From positions 354,793 to 418,792 of the forward strand of contig DASXVV010000006.1 of assembly GCA_036504035.1 (NCBI GenBank): DNA of 64,000 bases. Direction: 5' to 3'. Under the pieces are notes generated by a model. That model searched no databases. It was given only the letters and a program-made list of their open reading frames with translations, and was not told where the DNA came from. The DNA is from Candidatus Deferrimicrobiaceae bacterium (GTDB lineage Bacteria; Desulfobacterota; Deferrimicrobia; Deferrimicrobiales; Deferrimicrobiaceae). The position numbers and the translations under genes are program-made. Positions 57,852 through 64,000 of the stretch are shown one piece after another; position 1 is the stretch's first letter, and every line of letters begins with the position of its first letter.

Positions 57852-58325
57852 CTACTTGAGACCGTCGAGGATCGAATCGATCTTCGCCGCCGTCAGGTTC
57901 TCGTAGTAATCGTCGTTGATCATCATGACCGGGGCGGTTCCGCAGGCGCCCAAACACTCGACCTTGGCCAGCGTGAACTTTCCGTCGGCCGTCGTCTGGC
58001 CGGGCTTTACGCCCAGCTTGCCGGAAACGTGGTCGATCAGGTGCTCGGCGCCCAGGAGCGAGCAGGCGATGTTTCGGCAGACCTGGACATGGTACTTGCC
58101 CACCGGCTTGCGGTTGTACATCGTGTAGAAGGTGGCGACGCCCTCGATGCGTGCGGCCGAAAGGCCGAGCAGCCCGGCGACATATTCGATGCCCTCGCTG
58201 GTCACGTCGCCGTATTGCTGCTGGACCAGGTGCAGGGCGGGCAGGATCACCGCCTCCCGGTCCGGGTAACGGGTCAGGAGCCGCTCGAATTCCTTCTGGT
58301 TCTCTTCGGAAAATGCGACGCTCAC
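57852..58325 (-). CDS. nuoE: NADH-quinone oxidoreductase subunit E
   Basis: A 157-residue thioredoxin-like protein. CRNIAC and CLGACGTAPVM supply the four ligands of the [2Fe-2S] cluster N1a. A GTG start overlaps the nuoD stop (GTGA). It works with NuoF in NADH oxidation. Confidence 0.95.
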   Translation of the reverse strand: MSVAFSEENQKEFERLLTRYPDREAVILPALHLVQQQYGDVTSEGIEYVAGLLGLSAARIEGVATFYTMYNRKPVGKYHVQVCRNIACSLLGAEHLIDHVSGKLGVKPGQTTADGKFTLAKVECLGACGTAPVMMINDDYYENLTAAKIDSILDGLK

Positions 58326-59539
58326 CGGTCAAGCTCCCCTGCGATGATATTGACGCTGCCCAGGACGGCTACGAGGTCGGCAAGCATCTGCCCCTCGCAA
58401 AGGGTCGGCATCCCCTGGAACATGTTGAGGCAGGGGGGCCGCACCTTGATCTTGTATGGGCCGCCTCCGCCCTTGCTCACGATATAGAAGCCCAGCTCGC
58501 CGTTGGCGGTCTCGGTGGCGTCGTATACCTCGCCCGCGGGGACCTGGATCCCCTCCATGATGAACTTGAAGTGGTTCATCAGCCCTTCGATGTTGCCATA
58601 GACGTCGTCCTTGCGCGGGATCATGAACCGGGGATCGTCGATGTTGATCGGCCCGCCCGGAAGCTGGTCAAGCGCCTGCCCGATGATCCGGACGGACTGC
58701 CGCATCTCTTCCATACGGACCATGTAGCGGTCGAGCGTGTCCCCGGTCTCGCCGACGGGAATATCGAAATCGAACCGGTCGTAGACCAGGTAGGGCTGGT
58801 CCTTGCGCAGGTCGAGCGGCACGCCGGTCGCCCGCAGGCAGGGGCCGGTGAAACCGAGCGCGATCGCCTTCTCGGCCGTGATCGGACCGACATCTTTTGC
58901 CCGCTCTATGAAGATCCGGTTCTTGGTGAGCAGCGCGTTGACGTCGGCCAGTGCCTTGAGGATCGGCCCCTCGATGAACGCGCGAACCCGATCGGTCCAA
59001 CCCTCGGGGACATCGGCCGCAAACCCGCCGATGCGGGCAAAAGTAGTCGTGAGCCGGGAACCGCAGACTTCCTCGATAAGCTTGTAGATCTCCTCGCGCG
59101 GAGCCCAGAAATACCAGAAATTCGTGAGCGCCCCCATGTCGAGCACGTTGGTGCAGACACACACGAGATGGTCCATGATCCGGTTGAGCTCGGCGAGGAT
59201 GACACGGACATACTGACACCGTTCGGTCACTTGGAGGCCGCAAAGCTTTTCGACGGCCATCGCGTAGCCGATGTTGTTGGCCAACGGGGAAACGTAGTTC
59301 AGCCGGTCGGTGTAGGCCACGACCTGGGTCCAGGTTGCCGCCTCGCACTCTTTTTCGAAGCCGCGGTGCAGGTACCCGAACTCGGGCTCGAGCTTCAGGA
59401 CCGTCTCGCCGTCGAGCTCGGTGATGAAGCGGAGCGTCGCGTGGGTCGCCGGATGCGACGGGCCGATGTTGATCCGCATCGGCTCGGTCTGGAGGTCGAG
59501 CTTGTCGTGGGTCCTCTGTCTTGCGATGAGTTCTGCCAT
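58322..59539 (-). CDS. nuoD: NADH-quinone oxidoreductase subunit D
   Basis: A 405-residue protein related to the hydrogenase large subunit but without the nickel-binding cysteines. NIGPSHPATHATLRF near the start, with the quinone-site His, is diagnostic, as are FEKECEAATWTQ and GELGFYIVSKGG. It forms the quinone cavity with NuoB and NuoH. Confidence 0.95.
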   Translation of the reverse strand: MAELIARQRTHDKLDLQTEPMRINIGPSHPATHATLRFITELDGETVLKLEPEFGYLHRGFEKECEAATWTQVVAYTDRLNYVSPLANNIGYAMAVEKLCGLQVTERCQYVRVILAELNRIMDHLVCVCTNVLDMGALTNFWYFWAPREEIYKLIEEVCGSRLTTTFARIGGFAADVPEGWTDRVRAFIEGPILKALADVNALLTKNRIFIERAKDVGPITAEKAIALGFTGPCLRATGVPLDLRKDQPYLVYDRFDFDIPVGETGDTLDRYMVRMEEMRQSVRIIGQALDQLPGGPINIDDPRFMIPRKDDVYGNIEGLMNHFKFIMEGIQVPAGEVYDATETANGELGFYIVSKGGGGPYKIKVRPPCLNMFQGMPTLCEGQMLADLVAVLGSVNIIAGELDR

Positions 59540-59545
59540 GTCCCT

Positions 59546-60037
59546 TTACTCTTCCGGTCCGATGGTGGGCTGACGCTTCTTTTTCGGGTAATCCTTGCGG
59601 AGCGGGTAGCCGACGAACGTTTCGGGATTCAGGATGCGCCGCAGGTCGGGATGATTGTTGAAGCGGATGCCGTACATGTCGAAAGCTTCCCGCTCGTACC
59701 AGTTCATCCCGGTCCAGACACCGGCAACGGAGTCGATCGTCGGGTCTTCGGCCGAAACGCGCGCCTTGATCCGGAGCCGGCTCTTGTGCTCCAGGGAAAA
59801 GAGGTGATAGACCACCTCGAAGCGGGGCTCCTCGCCGAGGTAATCGACGCCGGTCAGGTCCATCGCAAAGTTGAAGCGCATGTCAGGATCGTCGCGGAGG
59901 AACGTGCAGATCTCGACGATCCGCTCGCGTGCGACCTGAGCCGTGGCGTCTCCGAAGTCGGAATGGGTGGCCAGGATCGCATTTCCGAAATGCGACGCCA
60001 ACTTCTCGAGAACGATCTTGTTTCGCTGTTCGGTCAT
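59546..60037 (-). CDS. nuoC: NADH-quinone oxidoreductase subunit C
   Basis: A 163-residue protein. The family signature ERE(A/V)FDMYGI is present as WYEREAFDMYGIRFNNHPDL, followed by RKDYPKKKRQP. It is separate from nuoD, unlike the fused NuoCD of enterobacteria. It packs on NuoD. Confidence 0.95.
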   Translation of the reverse strand: MTEQRNKIVLEKLASHFGNAILATHSDFGDATAQVARERIVEICTFLRDDPDMRFNFAMDLTGVDYLGEEPRFEVVYHLFSLEHKSRLRIKARVSAEDPTIDSVAGVWTGMNWYEREAFDMYGIRFNNHPDLRRILNPETFVGYPLRKDYPKKKRQPTIGPEE

Positions 60038-60047
60038 GATTTACCCG

Positions 60048-60569
60048 TCAGACCGTCCGACCTTCGGCGGCCCAGCGTTCGGCCGCGCGCGGGGCGCCGG
60101 TTTCGATGAGTTTCTGGAGATTCACGATCGCGTCGATGACGCTTTCGGGGGTGGGGGGGCATCCGGGGATGTAGACGTCGACCGGGAGGATCTGGTCGAT
60201 TCCCTGGAGGACGCTGTAGTTGTTGTAGAAGCCGCCCGAACAGGCGCAAGCGCCCATCGACACGACCCACTTGGGCTCGAGCATCTGCTGGTAGATGCGC
60301 TTGAGGACAGGCGCCATCTTGTAGTTGATGGTTCCGGCCACGAGCAGCACGTCGGCCTGGCGGGGGGAGAAACGGACGACCTCGGCTCCGAAGCGCGAAG
60401 CATCGTAATGGGTGCCGAGCACCGCCATCACCTCGATGCCGCAGCATGCCGTTGCGAACGTAAAGGGGTAGAGCGAATACTTCCGCCCCCAGGCGAGCAG
60501 CGATTCGAACGTGGTCAGCGAATAGGCGGGGGCGCCGCCGCCCGGTTGCGCCTGCGATTCTACTGCCAT
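60048..60569 (-). CDS. nuoB: NADH-quinone oxidoreductase subunit B
   Basis: A 173-residue protein that binds cluster N2. The four ligands are in TACCGIEVMA (two Cys), GACACSGG and PGCPPTPES. ATG at 60569 is chosen for length and overlaps the nuoA stop. It hands electrons to quinone. Confidence 0.95.
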   Translation of the reverse strand: MAVESQAQPGGGAPAYSLTTFESLLAWGRKYSLYPFTFATACCGIEVMAVLGTHYDASRFGAEVVRFSPRQADVLLVAGTINYKMAPVLKRIYQQMLEPKWVVSMGACACSGGFYNNYSVLQGIDQILPVDVYIPGCPPTPESVIDAIVNLQKLIETGAPRAAERWAAEGRTV

Positions 60570-60943
60570 TCCAGAGCTCCCTTTTTCCAGACGTAGATCA
60601 ACCCGACAAGAAGGATGCCGAGAAAGACAACCATTTCGACGAAACCGAACAGCCCGAGCGACCGGAAGAGGATCGCCCATGGGTAAAGGAACGCGGACTC
60701 GAGATCGAACAGCAGGAACAGGATGGCGATAAGGTAGAACTTGACGGACACCCGGATCTGGGAACCGGTGAACGGGTCGACGCCGCACTCGTAGACGTCG
60801 AACTTGACCTTGTCGTATCGCTTGACGCCAAGCGCCTGCGAAAGCGCAACGAAACCGATCGACATCGCGACTGCGATGACCAGCATCAACAGAACCGGGA
60901 AGTACGGGTTCGAAAACTGGATCGTGGACAGGTAACCGGTCAT
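60560..60943 (-). CDS. nuoA: NADH-quinone oxidoreductase subunit A
   Basis: A 127-residue protein with three helices. YECGVDPFTGSQIRVSVKFY and FLLFDLESAFLYPWA are the conserved loop and helix. It opens the standard nuoA-N order and follows the second nuoN by 18 bases. Confidence 0.95.
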   Translation of the reverse strand: MTGYLSTIQFSNPYFPVLLMLVIAVAMSIGFVALSQALGVKRYDKVKFDVYECGVDPFTGSQIRVSVKFYLIAILFLLFDLESAFLYPWAILFRSLGLFGFVEMVVFLGILLVGLIYVWKKGALEWQ

Positions 60944-60961
60944 AAGGTCGTCACCTTTTCC

Positions 60962-62446
60962 CTAGAACGCGCTCAATTTGCTGGATGCTTCGGCGGCCAT
61001 GCGGATAACGGGTTCCCAATATACACCAAGCAACACGGTCGGGACCATGAAAATCAGGACCAGCGCGGAGGCCAGCGGAGAAACGGAAAGCTCGGTCGTA
61101 TCGACCGCCTTATCGAGGAACATCGCCTTGACGACACGCGCGTAATAGTAAAGCGAGACGGCGCTGTTGAGCGCTGCGACGATGGCCAGCCAGTAGATGC
61201 CCTTGGAGACGAGGGCGGCGAACAGGTAGACCTTGCCGATGAACCCGGCGAACGGCGGGATTCCGGTCAAGGAGAAGAGAAACAGGGCGAACGCGACTGC
61301 CAGGAACGCCGAGCGGCTTCCCATGCCCCGGTAGTTCTCGATCTCTTCGCTATTGGTCCGGTTCGCGACCAGGAGAACGATGTAGAAGGCGCCGAGATTC
61401 ATGAACAGGTAGGTGACGAGATAGAAGAGGATGGCCTGGACGCCCAGAGGTGAAAGCACCACGAAGCCCATCAGCATGTAGCCGGCGTGGGCGATCGAGG
61501 AGTAGGCGAGCAGCCGCTTGACGTTAGTCTGCTTGATCGCGACCAGGTTGCCGACGGTCATCGTGACGGCCGACAGCACCGCGAAGAGCATCGGCCAGTC
61601 GACGGCTGCGGTGGCTTTCCAGAGGCCCGTGACCGCGTCCTGTGCGGCGAAATTCGAGAAGAAGAATCGGATGAGAAGCCCGAAGCCCGCGGCCTTGGGA
61701 CCGACCGAGAGGAACGCGGTGATCGGCGTGGGAGCGCCTTCGTAAACGTCGGGGCTCCACATGTGGAACGGGACCGCCGCGATCTTGTAACCGAAGCCGA
61801 CCGTGACCAGTGCAACCGAAAGCGCGACCGGAACGAGCGGGACGGTGCCAGAGGCCAGCACCCGGGCGATCTCGGAGAAGTGGGTCGACCCCGACACGCC
61901 GAACAGCAAGGAGAAGCCGTAGATCATGGAGCCCGAGGCGGTGCCGCCGTAGACCACGTATTTCATCGCGGCCTCGGTCGATTTCTTCTCGCCCTTCAGG
62001 TAGCCGGCCAGAAGATAGGACGGGATCGACACGAGCTCGAGCGAGACGTAGAGCATGACGAGGTCGGTCGAGGAAACCAGGGTAAACATCCCCAGAAGCA
62101 CGGAAACGAGGAAGATGTAGTATTCGGCTTGGGTACGCCCGCAAAGATCCTTGCTCTGGACCGACATCAGGATGACGAAAAGCGTGGTCAGCGACATCAG
62201 CACCTTGAAGAAGGTGGCGAAGGCGTCGGTGGCGACCATGCCCTCGAAGAGCCCCGACCCGTTCCCCGGCGCGGAGATGCTCGCCAGGACCAGCGCCGCC
62301 CCCACGCCGACCAGCGAAAGAATCGCGGCCGAGGAGGATGTGCGATCCTTTCCGGCCACGTGGACGAGGACAAGCAGGAGCACGGTCGCCGTCAGCGCGA
62401 ACTCGGGAAGGAAATATTGGATGGAGCCGAGGTTGTCGAGCAACAT
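60962..62446 (-). CDS. nuoN: Second NuoN-like antiporter subunit
   Basis: A 494-residue membrane protein of about 14 helices. IAAVPFHMWSPDVYEGAPT and VKRLLAYSSIAHAGYMLMG place it in NuoN. The ATG at 62446 abuts the stop of the second nuoM (TAAATG). It is clearly different from the nuoN at 47427-48902. It sits upstream of nuoA, probably in the same transcript, and could be an alternative or extra pumping subunit. Confidence 0.9.
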   Translation of the reverse strand: MLLDNLGSIQYFLPEFALTATVLLLVLVHVAGKDRTSSSAAILSLVGVGAALVLASISAPGNGSGLFEGMVATDAFATFFKVLMSLTTLFVILMSVQSKDLCGRTQAEYYIFLVSVLLGMFTLVSSTDLVMLYVSLELVSIPSYLLAGYLKGEKKSTEAAMKYVVYGGTASGSMIYGFSLLFGVSGSTHFSEIARVLASGTVPLVPVALSVALVTVGFGYKIAAVPFHMWSPDVYEGAPTPITAFLSVGPKAAGFGLLIRFFFSNFAAQDAVTGLWKATAAVDWPMLFAVLSAVTMTVGNLVAIKQTNVKRLLAYSSIAHAGYMLMGFVVLSPLGVQAILFYLVTYLFMNLGAFYIVLLVANRTNSEEIENYRGMGSRSAFLAVAFALFLFSLTGIPPFAGFIGKVYLFAALVSKGIYWLAIVAALNSAVSLYYYARVVKAMFLDKAVDTTELSVSPLASALVLIFMVPTVLLGVYWEPVIRMAAEASSKLSAF

Positions 62447-63991
62447 TTACATCACCATTTTGACGACGTCGACCAGTTTCACCATGGACGCGTTCATGAG
62501 GTTGAGGATCGGCATCGGATAGCAACCGATGAACAGGGCCGCGACCGCGAGCGGGACGAGCGTGAACAGCTCGCGGCCGTTGATCTCGGCCAGTCCGGCG
62601 TATTTCGGGTTGAGGGGGCCGAGGAACACGCGCTGGAGCGCCCAGAGATGGTAGGCCGCCCCGATGATGATGCCGAACGTAGAGATGATGACAAGCGCCT
62701 TGAAACCGGCGAAGGCGGCGGAGAACGCCCCGAGGAACACCAGCTGTTCGGCGAGGAACCCCGGGAGACCCGGCAGGCCGAGGGAGCCGAAGAAAGCGAC
62801 GGTCACGAAGAAGGTGTAGACCGGGACAACCGCGGCGATGCCGCCGAAGCCGTCGATCTGGCGATGGTGCGCCCGGTCGTAGACGACGCCGACCAGGAGG
62901 AACAGCATGGAAGTGACGATGCCGTGCGCGACCATCTGGAAGGAGGCGCCGACCATGCCCAGCGGGGTGAGTGCCGCCATGCCGAGCAGGCAGAAGCCCA
63001 TGTGGCTGACCGAGGAGTAGGCGACCATCTTCTTGAGGTCGGACTGCGCTAGCGCGCACATCGCCCCGTAGATGATGTTGATCACGCCGAGCACCGCCAT
63101 CGGATAGACGAAGTACCGGGTCACGTCGGGGAAGATCGGGAACGCGATCCGCATCATCCCGTAGGTGCCCATCTTCAGCAGGATGCCGGCCAGGATGACC
63201 GAGATCGCCGTGGGCGCCTCGACGTGGGCGTCGGGCAGCCAGGTGTGGAACGGGAAGAGCGGCACCTTGATCGCGAACCCGATGAAGAGCCCGAGGAACA
63301 TCAGGATGCGAATGTCGAACTGCTTGAGCCAGGTGCTGTGCCCCGCCTGGTTCATGAACGTCAGCAGGTTGAAGCAGTGCTTCCCGGTCACGGGGTCGGC
63401 GGCCGTGTTGAAGTAGAGCGCGATCATGGCGACCAGCATGAGCAGCGACCCGGCCAGCGTGTAGAGGAAGAACTTGATCGCCGCGTATTCCTTGCGGGGA
63501 CCGCCCCAGATGCCGATGAGGAAGTACATCGGGAGCAGCATGAGCTCCCAGAAGACGTAGAAGAGGAAAAAGTCGAGCGAGGCGAACGTCCCCATCATGC
63601 CCGTTTCAAGCAGCAGGAAGAGCGCCATGTATCCCTTGACCTGCTTCTCGATGCCGAACGACGCGATGACCGCAAGGAACGAGATCAGCGAGGTCAACAT
63701 GAGCATCGGGATCGAGATCCCGTCCGCGCCGAGATAGTAGTCGACGTTGATCGAGGGGATCCAGACGTAATGCTCGACGAACTGGAACTGGCTGGCCAGG
63801 TTGACGCCGGCCAACGCCCGGTCGAACCCCCCCCAGAGCTTCACCGAGAGAAGCATCGGGAAGATGGTCGTCAGGACGGCCATGGTCTTGATGACCTTGT
63901 CGTTCCCCTTGGGCACCATAAGGATCAGCGCCGCCCCGATCAGGGGGATGAACGTCATCAGGCTGAGAATGTGATTGTCGATCAACTCCAC
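62447..63991 (-). CDS. nuoM: Second NuoM-like antiporter subunit
   Basis: A 514-residue membrane protein. FWELMLLPMYFLIGIWGG and KVPLFPFHTWLPDAHVEAPT preserve the essential Glu and Lys. A GTG at 63991 is taken as the start because an in-frame TAG lies at 63998-64000; no ribosome site is visible. A further gene, perhaps a second nuoL, may lie beyond the window edge. Confidence 0.88.
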   Translation of the reverse strand: MELIDNHILSLMTFIPLIGAALILMVPKGNDKVIKTMAVLTTIFPMLLSVKLWGGFDRALAGVNLASQFQFVEHYVWIPSINVDYYLGADGISIPMLMLTSLISFLAVIASFGIEKQVKGYMALFLLLETGMMGTFASLDFFLFYVFWELMLLPMYFLIGIWGGPRKEYAAIKFFLYTLAGSLLMLVAMIALYFNTAADPVTGKHCFNLLTFMNQAGHSTWLKQFDIRILMFLGLFIGFAIKVPLFPFHTWLPDAHVEAPTAISVILAGILLKMGTYGMMRIAFPIFPDVTRYFVYPMAVLGVINIIYGAMCALAQSDLKKMVAYSSVSHMGFCLLGMAALTPLGMVGASFQMVAHGIVTSMLFLLVGVVYDRAHHRQIDGFGGIAAVVPVYTFFVTVAFFGSLGLPGLPGFLAEQLVFLGAFSAAFAGFKALVIISTFGIIIGAAYHLWALQRVFLGPLNPKYAGLAEINGRELFTLVPLAVAALFIGCYPMPILNLMNASMVKLVDVVKMVM

Positions 63992-64000
63992 GGAATTCTA

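Overview
The window is GC-rich, densely packed bacterial DNA. It most resembles a respiratory anaerobe of the Desulfobacterota/'Deltaproteobacteria' (Geobacter-like or a neighbouring class). This is inferred from gene content: Geobacter-style multihaem lipoprotein cytochromes, a full NADH:quinone oxidoreductase operon with extra antiporter-like subunits, Tat-exported molybdenum oxidoreductases, a ubiX-ubiA-ubiD trio typical of menaquinone makers, and selB. No marker here fixes the species.

Layout. (1) 1-5077, minus strand: an outer-membrane beta-barrel, a five-haem lipoprotein, a larger multihaem lipoprotein and, behind a strong terminator, a secreted beta-propeller cut by the window edge. 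Together they look like an extracellular electron conduit. (2) 5223-8312, plus: a DsbC-like protein with a haem motif, a DUF4149 membrane protein, a DUF815 AAA+ ATPase and a ferredoxin-nitroreductase fusion. (3) 8327-11684, plus: an Mla-type lipid transport locus (permease, ATPase, MCE protein, auxiliary lipoprotein). (4) 11699-14529: an acyl-CoA ligase, an AT-rich exported orphan, a complete tRNA-Pro transcription unit and a half-size TauE protein. (5) 14545-19829, minus: a LUD protein, then rpe-rsmB-fmt-def with an overlapping diguanylate cyclase. (6) 19871-24796: a small cytochrome, a GAF/response-regulator pair and ubiX-ubiA-ubiD. (7) 24933-35434: an AraC-HTH/alkyltransferase, two tandem paralogous molybdenum enzymes with one Fe-S subunit, and the cofactor genes mobB, moeA and mobA. 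(8) 35448-42835: a small membrane protein, an NmrA-type protein, a LOR/SDH N-terminal domain with an arginine-dihydrolase-like enzyme, a CHRD protein, and an aldehyde dehydrogenase/aminotransferase pair divergent from glutaryl-CoA dehydrogenase. (9) 42795-47367: an Smr-ArsC fusion, selB, a zinc-ribbon pseudo-rhomboid and a frameshifted methyltransferase-like gene. (10) 47427-63991, minus: a second nuoM-nuoN pair followed by nuoA to nuoN, ending at a strong terminator.

The parts fit a quinone-based anaerobic respiration. NADH oxidised by complex I feeds a quinone pool made with the UbiX/A/D enzymes. Electrons could leave through periplasmic molybdenum enzymes or, in the conduit hypothesis, across the outer membrane. 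MobB/MoeA/MobA supply the cofactor and the DsbC-like protein may help cytochrome cysteines.

No gene-free gap exceeds 300 bases. The largest are 36769-36983 and 13784-13984; the first shows nothing recognisable and the second holds the tRNA terminator. No CRISPR array, insertion sequence, integrase or phage gene was seen.
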